A stretch of 49,921 nucleotides of DNA from Candidatus Gastranaerophilales bacterium (GCA_017415185.1 JAFQHZ010000024.1:1-49921), one strand, 5' to 3'; counted from the first letter of the stretch, positions 24,606 to 34,445 are shown. Notes: generated from the letters alone by a model not told the origin. Made by a program: numbers and translations.

Positions 24606-25490
24606 TTATCTAATAATATTCCAAAAAACTCTTTTTGCTTTATCAAATAAGCCAACTTCCAATTCTTGCCTTTCGACCGTTGTAAATGTGTATGGGCTTG
24701 GCTGAGTTGTTCTTTTGTATTCAATATCTTTATTTCCAAAAAGCATAACATATATTGGAATATAGCCTTTTGGAACTTGAAGATATTCAATGAATTCAGG
24801 AAACATTTTCAATATTGCATGTGCATATCCACACCAGCAAGTCCCCAAGCCTAGCGAATTTGCATACAATTCAAAATATGATAGTGCAATAATTCCATCT
24901 TGTTGGGGACAAGAAGAATCAACTGGAGCGCTAACGACAACCAAATGCGGAGCGCCTCTAAAAATAACATCGTTTCCTTCTAAAATTGCATTTTTCATTT
25001 TTTCAAATTTTGAAAATTTTTCAGACAAAAACTGAACAGGTTTTTTATTGAAAAAATTCACAATAGCAGTATTAACTTTTCCTCTAAAATCGTTCATAAC
25101 CCCAATATCTTCAATGAAAGAAAAATGAAGAGCGTGGTTATTTTTTCCTGTTGGAACATAGTTCAACATGTCTTTTAATTTTTGTATCGTTTCACGATTA
25201 ACATTTTCTTGCTTATATTTTCGTATGCTTCTTCTTGATTGAATTAAATTTAAAACATCGTCGCTGTTGATTTGTCTAATTGAAGCTGAATCATCAGGAT
25301 TTTTTTCCATAATTGAAATTGCGCCAACAGGGCAAATTGCAAAACAATGCTGACATTTCATACAATTTTTAGGCTTTTCCATTTTTGGAGATTTATAATC
25401 GTCATATTCAAGCGCTTTAGTTGGGCAATTTTCAATACATTGACCGCATTTAATACATTTTTGATAATCCACTTTAAATTTATGATTCAT
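24606..25490 (-). CDS. Ferredoxin-nitroreductase fusion protein
   Basis: 294 residues. The N-terminal 2[4Fe-4S] ferredoxin domain has two full CxxCxxCxxxC motifs (C12, C15, C18, C22 and C43, C46, C49, C53). A nitroreductase FMN domain follows from about residue 80: LIQSRRSIRKYK binds FMN phosphate, GAPHLVVVSAP and SLGLGTCWCGYA are typical core elements. It likely passes ferredoxin-level electrons to FMN to reduce a small molecule or quinone in anaerobic metabolism. AGGAGGG precedes the ATG. Divergent from the radical SAM gene. Confidence 0.92.
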   Translation of the reverse strand: MNHKFKVDYQKCIKCGQCIENCPTKALEYDDYKSPKMEKPKNCMKCQHCFAICPVGAISIMEKNPDDSASIRQINSDDVLNLIQSRRSIRKYKQENVNRETIQKLKDMLNYVPTGKNNHALHFSFIEDIGVMNDFRGKVNTAIVNFFNKKPVQFLSEKFSKFEKMKNAILEGNDVIFRGAPHLVVVSAPVDSSCPQQDGIIALSYFELYANSLGLGTCWCGYAHAILKMFPEFIEYLQVPKGYIPIYVMLFGNKDIEYKRTTQPSPYTFTTVERQELEVGLFDKAKRVFWNIIR

Positions 25491-25570
25491 AAACCCTCCT
25501 TTTGTATCGATAAATTAATAATATCACATAACTCCTTACTTAAAAACACAAAATGGAGTATAATCTAGCT

Positions 25571-26683
25571 ATGAATTTTAGTCCGTCCAAGCTTTTTGAT
25601 TTTGTTCGTGACGCTTATAGCGCAATAAATTATTGTCGCTTTATGGAAAAAAGAAACAAAGCCATCGTCCCTTTAAGATATTTCTTTGAATTAACACATT
25701 TGTGCAACTTGAATTGCCCCTATTGTTATGTTGGCACCGATAGAGTCAAAAACGAATTAAATACGCAACAATGGTTTGACATTATCAAGCAAATTCCTTT
25801 TTATTCTTTTGTAACCCTAGTTGGCGGAGAACCGCTAATTCGTCCTGATTTTTGCGAAATTTTAGACAAGGTTTCTAAAAAAACTTTAGGAAAAGTAAAC
25901 GTTGTAACAAATGGGGTTTTAATCGATGACAAAATTATTAACACTTTTATAAAATCTAAAATGCTTTTATTGAGCGTTTCTTTGGATGGTTGGAAGCAAA
26001 ACCATGATATAAATCGTGGCAAAAATGGCATTTTTGAAAAAATTACATCCAATCTTGATAATTTGCAAGTTCAATGCAAAAAACAACATAGCAATTTAAT
26101 GGTCGATATCAAAACAATCGTTTTAAAAGATAATCTTGAGGATATATTAAAATTATATGAATATTGCACAAATAAAGGCTTCGATTATCTTTCAATTTCG
26201 TTTTTAAGAAACAACAATTTAAAACAAAACGCAAAACTATATAATTATTTTGATGAAATCTTTTACGAGCCAAATTATCCAATTGAACCATATTTTGATA
26301 TGAACAAATTCATTCAAATTTATAATGAAATACAAAAAATGAAAAAATACTCCAAAACAAAACTTCGTTTTTCGCCAAAATTTGATAATGATGATTCCAA
26401 AAAAGAGCTTGGCTTAATCAAAAAATTTTTCACGCAATATCAAAACAAAGATATTAAAGAAATCTATAAGCCTTGTTTATATCCATATTCAAACACAATA
26501 ATCAACCCTTGCGGAGATGTTTATCCTTGCTTGTCATACAAAATGGGCAATTTAAAAGAGCAAAGCTTAAAAGAAATCATAAACAGCCCAAAATATTGTT
26601 GCTTTAGAAAAAATTTAAAATATTCAAAACTTTTCTCTTCTTGCCAAATGTGTTGTGAATTAAAAGTTAAAGACATAAGCTAA
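25571..26683 (+). CDS. Radical SAM protein with SPASM-like C-terminal domain
   Basis: 370 residues from the ATG at 25571. The radical SAM cluster motif is HLCNLNCPYCYV (Cys 45, 49 and 52), followed by the GGEPLIRPDF motif for SAM. The C-terminal SPASM-type Cys set is PCLYPYSN, NPCGDVYPCLSY and FSSCQMCCEL, which would hold auxiliary Fe-S clusters. Family members modify peptides or small molecules. No peptide substrate gene is evident beside it. A TATAAT lies at 25559-25564, exactly 6 nt before this ATG, with no Shine-Dalgarno: probably leaderless. An in-frame ATG at 25553 overlaps that promoter and is unlikely. Confidence 0.88.
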   Translation: MNFSPSKLFDFVRDAYSAINYCRFMEKRNKAIVPLRYFFELTHLCNLNCPYCYVGTDRVKNELNTQQWFDIIKQIPFYSFVTLVGGEPLIRPDFCEILDKVSKKTLGKVNVVTNGVLIDDKIINTFIKSKMLLLSVSLDGWKQNHDINRGKNGIFEKITSNLDNLQVQCKKQHSNLMVDIKTIVLKDNLEDILKLYEYCTNKGFDYLSISFLRNNNLKQNAKLYNYFDEIFYEPNYPIEPYFDMNKFIQIYNEIQKMKKYSKTKLRFSPKFDNDDSKKELGLIKKFFTQYQNKDIKEIYKPCLYPYSNTIINPCGDVYPCLSYKMGNLKEQSLKEIINSPKYCCFRKNLKYSKLFSSCQMCCELKVKDIS

Positions 26684-26703
26684 TCCAAAAAGATTATCTT
26701 CAA

Positions 26704-26732
26704 TTGACATGGGTTCATAATAATTTTAAAAT
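26704..26732 (+). promoter_or_regulatory. Consensus promoter upstream of the GAF-HD-GYP gene
   Basis: TTGACA (26704-26709), 17-nt spacer and TAAAAT (26727-26732), 16 nt before the start codon at 26749. Likely start of the operon running through TPR and comM. Confidence 0.75.
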
Positions 26733-26748
26733 GTTATTGGGATAGAAC

Positions 26749-28512
26749 ATGAGCAAATTTTTGCAAAATATTGAAGATAAAGACATTTCAAAAATGAAAG
26801 AGTTTCTTTTGGACTCTTTTTTTAGCCATGTTTGCTCTGACAAATTGATGAATAATAAAGAGTTAAGCAATATTCATAAAAATTCTATCGCCACAAAAAA
26901 TTTTGATTTAGTTTCAATTGCAATGTCATATCTTGCACTAAACAATTACCGCCAAGGAGCAAGATATTACCAAACTTTAAACCTTTTAAACGACGCAAAA
27001 TATCTTGCTAATTCTTCAAATGATTTAATTGCTCAAAAAATAAACATTTTTTGTTCTAGCCTCATTGAATATTACGAAAAAAATATCGAAGTTGCGATTA
27101 ATTTAATCAAAGCAAGTTTATACATTAAAACAATTTCAAACTACAATTTTGACGAAGCGATATTAAAATATAAACAAAAAATTGAAAACGAAAACCAACA
27201 AAAAACAATATCTTCAACACCACCATCATTCATCCCAAACGAAATCAAAGACGATGCGTTATTAGCACTATTGCAAGTTGGTCGAACAATCGCTATTGAG
27301 ACTAATATCGATTCTCTTTTGACAATTATTGCGCAACAAATTCAACAGGCGCTTCAAGCTGATAGATGTACTGTTTTTTTACTTGATGAAGAAACAAACG
27401 AACTTTGGAGCAAAGTTGCCCTTGGGCTTGAAATGCAAGAAATAAGATTTGCTGCAAACAAAGGCTTAGCTGGTCATGTTGCAATGACGGGCGAAACAAT
27501 AAATATTAAAAACGCTTATGAAAGCGAATATTTTAACAAAGATATTGATTTACAAACAGGCTACAAAACAAGAAATATCCTCTGCATGCCAATTCGCAAT
27601 CTATCCCACCAAATTGTAGGCGTATTTCAAGTTTTGAATAAATTCAACGGTGATTTTAGCCAAAAAGACGAAGATTTGCTTATCGCAATTGGTTCTAGCG
27701 CAGGAATCGCCCTAGAAAATGCACATCTTTTTTCAAAGCAAAAAAAATTAATCGAAGAACAAAAAAAATTGTTCTCAAGCTTTATTAACACATTATCTGT
27801 TTCAATTGACGCAAGAGACAAAATTACTTCTGGTCATTCAAAAAGGGTAACGCTGTATGCAAATTTAATTTGCGAACAATGCAGATTATCAGAAGAAGAA
27901 AAAGAAATCATTAAAAATGCTTCTCTTCTTCATGATATTGGAAAAATCGGGATTAAAGATTCCGTTTTACAAAAAGAAGGAAAATTAACCCCTGAAGAAT
28001 ATGAACACATCAAAGAACACGTTCGTTTGACTCACAATATTTTAAGCAAAGTTTATATAACAAACAACTTCAAAGATGTTGCTCGAATTGCTTCTTCCCA
28101 TCATGAAAAATATGATGGAACTGGATATTTTAAAGGATTAAAAGGCGAACAAATCCCGCTTGGCGGAAGAATATTAGCAGTTTCAGACGTTTTTGACGCA
28201 ATAACATCTAAAAGACATTATCGTGACAAAATGAAAATCAAAGATGCACTTCAAATTATGATTGAAGGCAAAAATACACACTTTGACGAAAATCTTGTTA
28301 ATGCTTTTATGTCTATTTCAACTTATGAAATTTTAAAAATCATCGTGAATGATGTAACTTGCAAATTTGGCGATGATGAAATTATATTAAAAGAATTTAA
28401 CTTATCCCAATTATATGATATTCTAAATATTGAAGAGAATTCTATCACCGAAAAACAAAAAAAATTAACAGAAACATTCAACAAATATTACTACTATAAT
28501 TCAGAAGGTTAG
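26749..28512 (+). CDS. GAF and HD-GYP domain signalling protein
   Basis: 587 residues. An N-terminal helical region (1-165) of unknown type is followed by a GAF sensor domain (about 178-325: LQADRCTVFLLDEETNELWS, KGLAGHVAMTGETINI) and an HD-GYP phosphodiesterase domain (about 345-520). Catalytic HD is at residue 395 (HDIGKIGIKD), the second His pair at 451 (HHEKYDGTGYFKGL), and AVSDVFDAITSKRHYR is intact. The GYP tripeptide reads GYF, a minor variation. It probably hydrolyses cyclic-di-GMP or a related dinucleotide. Cytoplasmic. The downstream TPR gene follows by 9 nt. Confidence 0.92.
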   Translation: MSKFLQNIEDKDISKMKEFLLDSFFSHVCSDKLMNNKELSNIHKNSIATKNFDLVSIAMSYLALNNYRQGARYYQTLNLLNDAKYLANSSNDLIAQKINIFCSSLIEYYEKNIEVAINLIKASLYIKTISNYNFDEAILKYKQKIENENQQKTISSTPPSFIPNEIKDDALLALLQVGRTIAIETNIDSLLTIIAQQIQQALQADRCTVFLLDEETNELWSKVALGLEMQEIRFAANKGLAGHVAMTGETINIKNAYESEYFNKDIDLQTGYKTRNILCMPIRNLSHQIVGVFQVLNKFNGDFSQKDEDLLIAIGSSAGIALENAHLFSKQKKLIEEQKKLFSSFINTLSVSIDARDKITSGHSKRVTLYANLICEQCRLSEEEKEIIKNASLLHDIGKIGIKDSVLQKEGKLTPEEYEHIKEHVRLTHNILSKVYITNNFKDVARIASSHHEKYDGTGYFKGLKGEQIPLGGRILAVSDVFDAITSKRHYRDKMKIKDALQIMIEGKNTHFDENLVNAFMSISTYEILKIIVNDVTCKFGDDEIILKEFNLSQLYDILNIEENSITEKQKKLTETFNKYYYYNSEG

Positions 28513-28521
28513 GTTTAATAA

Positions 28522-30135
28522 ATGAAAAAAATGAGAAAAAAAATAATTTTATCTTTATTTTTCATTTTAACATTATGCCCTTTTGCACTTTGCGATAATT
28601 TATTAGAACCAACAACCAATACCAGCCAAACAAAACCTTCAATAAACTATTTTAATTTAGCAAACATTGTTGATAGCTTTTTAACAAATGAATCTTCACA
28701 AAATGAAGCAATAACTGATGAAAAATCAAAAATAAGAAAAGAATTTATTTCAATCACTTCAAAATTTAACCAAGGAAACGCAAAAGTCGCATATAATGAA
28801 TATATTTCATTAATTGAAAAAATTCACAACGACACTTCTTTATTAGCGTTATCAAAAGTTTTTTATGAAATAGGATATTTTTCTTTAGGCGACAAAGCTA
28901 TTGAAAAAATAGTTTATAAAAATCAATTCTACGATAACATTTTAGACTTAGAAGCAAGTTATAAACCAAAAAACAATCTAACAAACGAAGAAGAAATATC
29001 CTTTGCAAAAGCCTATGCGGATATTTATTTCAACAATAGCGCTGACGAAACAATTGCTAATTTGTTAGCTATTAAAAATCAATATTCCAAAAATGACTTT
29101 TATAATTTCTTCTTATCAAGAGCTTATCTTGAAACAAAGCAATATAATCAAGCTATCAGCTCAATCAACAAAGCAATTTCTCTTAATCCAAACAATATAA
29201 ATTATCAAATTGCAAAAATTGATATTTTAATAAAAGCCAAAAAATTCAAAGAAGCAAAAAAACAAATTGAAAAAACAGAAAAAATAAAACTTCTTTTAAC
29301 TTTTAAACCAAAAATTGAAATACAAAAACAAATTGTCCTAGCTTCGCTTGAAAACGATTCTCGAGACAAAAAATACTATATTGCAAACAAAACATTTCTT
29401 GAGTCAAACTTTGAAAAAACAAAAAAGGATTGCGCAAACATTTTAAATTTTGACAAAGAAAACAACAAAATTATGTCCCTTTATGCAAAAAGCGAACTTG
29501 CACTTGGACAAATTGAAAGAGCAAATGTTTATTTTGTTAATTCATACAAACTTGAAAAAAATAATTTTGATACATTAATTGGTCTTGGGGACATAAGATA
29601 TCTCCATGGCGATTATAAAAACGCTGTCAAAATATATAAAAAAGCATATAAACAAGACAAAAACAACTACGAAACAATAATCAAATTAGCAACTGCACAA
29701 AGACAATATGCTCGTTATCCAAAAGAAATCAAAAAGCTTGAATTGTTGCTTGATAAAATGCCAAAAAATGAATACATAGCATACTATAAAAGCGCTATAA
29801 GCATAGCTCAAAAAAATCCTGTTTTAAAAGAAGAATTTTTAAAACGAGCGCTTGCAATTAATCCACTATACGAAAACGCTTTAGGCGAATTAATCGAATT
29901 GCATTTAAAAAATCGAAACTACAAAATTGCAAAAAATTTGATATATAATGCTTCATTTACACTTGAAAAAAATTATTATTATTACTATCTTTGCGGCTTA
30001 TATAATCAAGCTTTGAACAACAAAAAAGAAGCAATGCAATTTTTTAAAACTTCTCTTAATTTAAATCCAAGTTTTGAAATTGCAAACACAAAACTTTTAA
30101 AACTTATCCCTGATGTCACAAGCGAGGAAATATAA
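28522..30135 (+). CDS. Exported tetratricopeptide repeat protein
   Basis: 537 residues. Signal peptide (MRKKIILSLFFILTLCPFALC, possibly a lipobox-like end) followed by an alpha-solenoid of TPR-like repeats: ETKQYNQAISSINKAISLNP near residues 205-225, GDIRYLHGDYKNAVKIYKKA near 355-375, and a C-terminal repeat ending NKKEAMQFFKTSLNLNP. Likely a protein-protein scaffold outside the cytoplasm. Co-operonic with the HD-GYP gene and overlapping comM by one base (TAATG). Confidence 0.85.
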   Translation: MKKMRKKIILSLFFILTLCPFALCDNLLEPTTNTSQTKPSINYFNLANIVDSFLTNESSQNEAITDEKSKIRKEFISITSKFNQGNAKVAYNEYISLIEKIHNDTSLLALSKVFYEIGYFSLGDKAIEKIVYKNQFYDNILDLEASYKPKNNLTNEEEISFAKAYADIYFNNSADETIANLLAIKNQYSKNDFYNFFLSRAYLETKQYNQAISSINKAISLNPNNINYQIAKIDILIKAKKFKEAKKQIEKTEKIKLLLTFKPKIEIQKQIVLASLENDSRDKKYYIANKTFLESNFEKTKKDCANILNFDKENNKIMSLYAKSELALGQIERANVYFVNSYKLEKNNFDTLIGLGDIRYLHGDYKNAVKIYKKAYKQDKNNYETIIKLATAQRQYARYPKEIKKLELLLDKMPKNEYIAYYKSAISIAQKNPVLKEEFLKRALAINPLYENALGELIELHLKNRNYKIAKNLIYNASFTLEKNYYYYYLCGLYNQALNNKKEAMQFFKTSLNLNPSFEIANTKLLKLIPDVTSEEI

Positions 30136-31652
30136 TGGTAGTTACGACCAAAAGCGCAACAATTATTGGCTTAAACGTTTATGAAATAAATATCGAAGTT
30201 GACACCATTAATTCAATTCCGCAAGTTTCCATCATTGGTTTGCCAGACACTGCAATTTCAGAAGCAAAAGAAAGACTAAGACTTGCAATTAAAAACTCAG
30301 GCTATTCTTTTCCTTCAACAAAAGTTGTAATCAATCTTGCTCCTGCTGATCTTAAAAAAGAAGGCTCTAGCTATGACCTTGCTATGGCAATAGGAATTTT
30401 ATTAAAAGAAGGAACAATAAAAGAATTTAATTCAAACAAAATTGCATTCCTAGGCGAATTGTCGCTTGATGGCTCTTTGCGTGCAGTAAACGGAGTTTTA
30501 CCAATAGTTTGCGGTTTAGAGGAACTTGGGATTGAAAAAGTCATTCTTCCAAATGCAAATCTTGAAGAAGCAAGCTTCATTGAAGGCATTGAAACACTTG
30601 GAGCAGATAATTTATCTCAAATTGTTGAATATTTAAATGGAAATTGCGAATTAAAAAAATTAAAACAAAACATTCATGATTTCATTTCAAAAGAACAAAA
30701 TTTTGCCATCGATTTTGCACATGTTAAAGGACAAAGCGCCGCAAAACGTGCGCTAGAAATCGCAGCAGCAGGCGCTCATAATGTTTTAATGTCAGGCTCT
30801 CCTGGTTCTGGCAAAACAATGTTATCTAAAGCTTTTATGTCAATTTTACCGCCTTTAACCCCTAAAGAAGCAATCGAATTGACAAAAATTTATTCAATTT
30901 CAGGATTATTAGACAGAAAAAAACCATTAATCACAAATAGACCTTTCCGCTCCCCACACCACAGCGCAAGTGCTGTTGGAATTATTGGCGGAGGCTCAAA
31001 TCCAAAACCCGGAGAAATAACTCTTGCTCATAGAGGAGTATTGTTTTTGGATGAAATGGTTGAGTTCCCTCGTGCTACGCTTGAAGTTTTAAGACAACCA
31101 ATTGAAGACAATGTTGTCACAATTTCTCGTGCACAAACAAGCGTCCAATATCCTGCAAATTTCATTTTAATTGGCGCAATGAATCCTTGTCCTTGCGGAT
31201 TTTTAGGAGATTCCAAAAAAAATTGCACATGTTCTGAAGCAATGATAAATAGATATAAATCACGCCTTTCAGGCCCGCTATTAGACAGAATCGATATCCA
31301 ATTAAAAATTCAAAGATTAAGCGAAGAAGAGCTTTTATCAACAAATATTCAATCAGAATCTTCCAAAGAAATAAGACAAAGGGTTATGAATGCTCGAAAA
31401 ATTCAGCTTGAAAGATATAAAAACGAAGGAATTTTAACAAATAGCGAATTAACAACAAAACTGATTAAAAAATATTGCGCAATAGACGATTCTACAAAAC
31501 AATTTTTGAAAAACGCCATTAATCAATTTAATTTGTCCGCTCGTGCTTACGATAGAATTTTAAAAATTTCAAGAACAATTGCAGACTTAGAAAACAAAGA
31601 AAATATTGAACTTTCACACATCGCTCAGGCTCTTCAATTAAGAAGTTTTTAA
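30135..31652 (+). CDS. comM: YifB/ComM family Mg-chelatase-like AAA+ helicase
   Basis: 505 residues, typical length. An N-terminal Lon-like ChlI domain (residues 1-170, GLPDTAISEAKERLRLAIKN) precedes the AAA+ core with Walker A GSPGSGKTM near residue 221 and Walker B GVLFLDEMVEF. The central Cys cluster NPCPCGFLGDSKKNCTCSE is standard for the family, and the C-terminal HLTH-like helix domain ends the protein. ComM drives branch migration during recombination in natural transformation. Its last gene neighbour upstream is the TPR protein. Confidence 0.95.
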   Translation: MVVTTKSATIIGLNVYEINIEVDTINSIPQVSIIGLPDTAISEAKERLRLAIKNSGYSFPSTKVVINLAPADLKKEGSSYDLAMAIGILLKEGTIKEFNSNKIAFLGELSLDGSLRAVNGVLPIVCGLEELGIEKVILPNANLEEASFIEGIETLGADNLSQIVEYLNGNCELKKLKQNIHDFISKEQNFAIDFAHVKGQSAAKRALEIAAAGAHNVLMSGSPGSGKTMLSKAFMSILPPLTPKEAIELTKIYSISGLLDRKKPLITNRPFRSPHHSASAVGIIGGGSNPKPGEITLAHRGVLFLDEMVEFPRATLEVLRQPIEDNVVTISRAQTSVQYPANFILIGAMNPCPCGFLGDSKKNCTCSEAMINRYKSRLSGPLLDRIDIQLKIQRLSEEELLSTNIQSESSKEIRQRVMNARKIQLERYKNEGILTNSELTTKLIKKYCAIDDSTKQFLKNAINQFNLSARAYDRILKISRTIADLENKENIELSHIAQALQLRSF

Positions 31653-31706
31653 CAAAATTAATTTTTGAGAAGTTTTATATGTTCAAAAGGAACGCATTAT
31701 ATTCCC

Positions 31707-33095
31707 ATGAACATAAAAATTAATTCGCTAAATTTTAATTTTATTAAAAAACAACAAAAAAGCCCCAAAGAAAAAAATAACAATCAAACAAATTTAAGCC
31801 ATTTTTCAAATAACAGGGCATATATTGATTCGCTTAAAACTCAAATTTTATTTAAAGGAAATTTTAATAAAGATTCAATCAACGACACTCTTGCTAAATA
31901 CGATTTAACAATTAGCCCTGAAGCTTTTGATTATGTTGCACAATCCAAAAATATAGACACATACGCATATTCTTCCCGTGCCAAAAAAGGAGAAGAAATT
32001 TTTGATTTATTTTTAAGAGCAGAGCTTCACAAAAAATTCCCCAAAAAAAGCGAAGGAGCGCTCACAAACGCAATTCAATTACAATTACTCCAATATGAAA
32101 ATATTTCAAGAATTTCAAAAGAACTTTTTGGGGATGACTTTTCTGCTTTTGCAAATTCTAAAAACAAATTTAAAAAATATTTTCCAAAAGAAGTTTTAAC
32201 AAAAAGATTTTATGCCCTTTTAGGCACAATCGCAATTGATAGAAAAGAAAAAGGATATCAAGATGTGCTTTCTTTTTTAGATAAACACGCAAAAGAAAAG
32301 CTCTTACCGGATGATTTCAATTTCAATAAAACTGTTGTTTCAAAGAAAAAAATGTATTTTGGACAAAGCCCTCTTGAGCTTTTTCATCAAATAATTGAAG
32401 AACAAGGATGTGATAGTAAAGATTTTGAATTTGAAACAAAAGCCATTGGAAACAGCTTTCAGTGCAAAATTTATTACAAAAACAACGAATTAGTAAGGGT
32501 TAAAGAAAAAAGCAACCGCCAAGATGTAGTTAAACAAAGCGCAATTTATACCTTGCTTCAAAAAATCGCAAATCACGAAATCGATTTAGAATCTTATGAA
32601 TGGCAAGAGAAAAAAGAAATCGATTATTCAAAACCAGACAAAGAAAGATTAAAAAAACTAGAAGAATTCAGCAAGAAAATCAACGTTAATTTTAACGATA
32701 TAAATTTGTTAAACAAAGCATTTTTAGCAAGAACAATGCCAAATCGAATTATAATTCCAGCTTGTGAATCATACCAAGTTTTAGAATATATTGGAGATGG
32801 CGTTTTGCAATTTTGCACGCACGAAATTCTAAACAAAAATTTCCCAAAAATAAACAGCGAACAACTGAGCCAAAAAACAATCGCATTTGTTAAAAACGAA
32901 AAACTAATTGAAATTGCCAAAAGACTTAAAATGGATGAACTTGTTGTCAGCGGAAATCCATTGAAAGAAAAACATTGTGCCGATATCTTTGAAGCTTTAG
33001 TTGGAGCAATTTTCCTAGATGGCGGAATTTATGGGCTTGATAATGTTTGTCAATTTTTAGATAATAATTTCAAAGAAGAAATTTTAAACGCATAA
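31707..33095 (+). CDS. Twin RNase III protein 1: degenerate RNase III, dsRBD-like, catalytic RNase III
   Basis: 462 residues from the ATG at 31707; the longer frame from 31665 would need a TTG without ribosome site. The C-terminal RNase III domain (about 316-460) keeps the catalytic set: YQVLEYIGDGVL (E360, D364) and HCADIFEALVGAIFLDGG (D426, E429); one signature Glu (E38 of E. coli) is Gln. Residues about 60-195 form a second, degenerate RNase III domain: EEIFDLFLRAELHKKFPKKS aligns with the post-signature helix, and TKRFYALLGTIAID replaces ADxFEAxxGAIYLD (D to K166, E to Y169). Between them, about 219-290, lies a dsRBD-like segment (SPLELFHQIIEE ... VVKQSAIYTLLQKI). This is not a standard bacterial RNase III layout. 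Confidence 0.85.
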   Translation: MNIKINSLNFNFIKKQQKSPKEKNNNQTNLSHFSNNRAYIDSLKTQILFKGNFNKDSINDTLAKYDLTISPEAFDYVAQSKNIDTYAYSSRAKKGEEIFDLFLRAELHKKFPKKSEGALTNAIQLQLLQYENISRISKELFGDDFSAFANSKNKFKKYFPKEVLTKRFYALLGTIAIDRKEKGYQDVLSFLDKHAKEKLLPDDFNFNKTVVSKKKMYFGQSPLELFHQIIEEQGCDSKDFEFETKAIGNSFQCKIYYKNNELVRVKEKSNRQDVVKQSAIYTLLQKIANHEIDLESYEWQEKKEIDYSKPDKERLKKLEEFSKKINVNFNDINLLNKAFLARTMPNRIIIPACESYQVLEYIGDGVLQFCTHEILNKNFPKINSEQLSQKTIAFVKNEKLIEIAKRLKMDELVVSGNPLKEKHCADIFEALVGAIFLDGGIYGLDNVCQFLDNNFKEEILNA

Positions 33096-34439
33096 ATGAA
33101 TTTAACAATAAATCCAATAAAATTTAATAATCATAATTTCGCTCTAACAAAAAATCAAAACAAAGAGCAAAAAAATTATGCAAAAATTGATTTAGCAAAT
33201 CTCGATGCTTCTTTGGCTTTAAAAAATCAAATTCTTTTTAAAAATATTTCAAAAATTCAAAAAAGAAGGGAATTAATTCAAACAACAATTAAAGAAAATT
33301 CTCTTCCAATTAAGGCGCAAACTCTTGATTTCGTTCTTACCCCGCCAAAAGAAAAAGAAGGTTTATATTTAAAATATTCAAAAACAGGAAGTAAATTTTT
33401 TGAGCTTTTTTCAAGATATACCCTTCATCAAGATTATCCAATAAAAGACGAAGGCGAATTGACTGATGCAATTGTTTATTTCATCAAAGACAACAACAAA
33501 ACAAAAATAATAAATAGCTTTATTCCAAGTGATTTACTTCCAAAATTAGACAATAAAAAACAAACCCAAGAAGCGCAAGCAAGCTGCCTTAATGCTTTTT
33601 TGGGCGCTTTAATTTATGAAAACGAAGATGGTTTTAAAATAGCTTTTAATTTTTTAAATGACGCAATTGGAAAAAATATTTATCCAAAAAATTTAAAACT
33701 TGAAAAAAGTTCTTTTGAAAAATTAGCAGAAGCCATCGAAGAAAAAGGATATTCTTGGCAAGATATTTACCAAGAAACAAGGTTTTTTAACGAACAATGG
33801 CATTATAGAATCCATTATAAAGACATAATTTTATCCCAAGCACAAGGAGACAGGCGAAACCACGAAGTTAGAGAAGAATGCATTAAAGAAGCAATCAAAA
33901 AAATTAAATCAGGAGAAATTAATCTTGAAAATGCTGGAAATAATTTAATTTACACAAATTATAAGAAACCAAGTCCAAAAAGAACACAAGAATTAAATGA
34001 TTTTTGCAAACAATGGAATTTAAATTTTGACGATATCACTCTTTTGCACAAAGCTTTTTTATATGGCGAAATGCAAGATGGCTCAGCTTTAGCCCACTGC
34101 GATACTTATGAAACATTGGAATATGTTGGCGATGCAGTTTTAGGTTTTTGTGTGCACGAAATAATACAAAAAAATCTTATCGACGCACCAAGACAAGTAA
34201 TCAGCGCAAAAAGACACGCTTTTGTTAAAAACAAAAATCTTGCAAAATTAGCAGAAAAAATGAATCTTGCAAACTATACAATAAATCGTGACAAAGCAAG
34301 AGGTGAAAAAAGAACCGCAGATATGTTTGAAGCTTTAATGGGTGCAATTTTTCTAGATGGAAAAGAAGAAGGAATTAATAACGTTTATAAATTTTTAAAC
34401 GAACATTTTAAGGATGAAATTTGCAACGTAAAATATTAA
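33096..34439 (+). CDS. Twin RNase III protein 2: paralogue of the preceding gene
   Basis: 447 residues; its ATG directly follows the stop of the first copy. The C-terminal RNase III domain (about 300-445) has all acidic residues: YETLEYVGDAVLGF (E339, E342, D346) and ADMFEALMGAIFLDG (D409, E412). A degenerate RNase III domain lies at about 95-195 (GSKFFELFSRYTLHQDYP; ASCLNAFLGALIYE, catalytic D and E replaced by S163 and N166). The dsRBD-like segment is about 205-275 (SSFEKLAEAIEEKGYSW ... ECIKEAIKKI). The N-terminus MNLTINPIKF resembles that of copy 1. The pair may form a heterodimer or process different RNAs. Confidence 0.85.
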   Translation: MNLTINPIKFNNHNFALTKNQNKEQKNYAKIDLANLDASLALKNQILFKNISKIQKRRELIQTTIKENSLPIKAQTLDFVLTPPKEKEGLYLKYSKTGSKFFELFSRYTLHQDYPIKDEGELTDAIVYFIKDNNKTKIINSFIPSDLLPKLDNKKQTQEAQASCLNAFLGALIYENEDGFKIAFNFLNDAIGKNIYPKNLKLEKSSFEKLAEAIEEKGYSWQDIYQETRFFNEQWHYRIHYKDIILSQAQGDRRNHEVREECIKEAIKKIKSGEINLENAGNNLIYTNYKKPSPKRTQELNDFCKQWNLNFDDITLLHKAFLYGEMQDGSALAHCDTYETLEYVGDAVLGFCVHEIIQKNLIDAPRQVISAKRHAFVKNKNLAKLAEKMNLANYTINRDKARGEKRTADMFEALMGAIFLDGKEEGINNVYKFLNEHFKDEICNVKY

Positions 34440-34445
34440 TTTTTA

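Noticed and set aside
31665-31706. Extended N-terminus of the first RNase III-like protein
   Set aside because: Needs a TTG without ribosome site; the extension has no similarity to copy 2, whose N-terminus aligns with the ATG at 31707.
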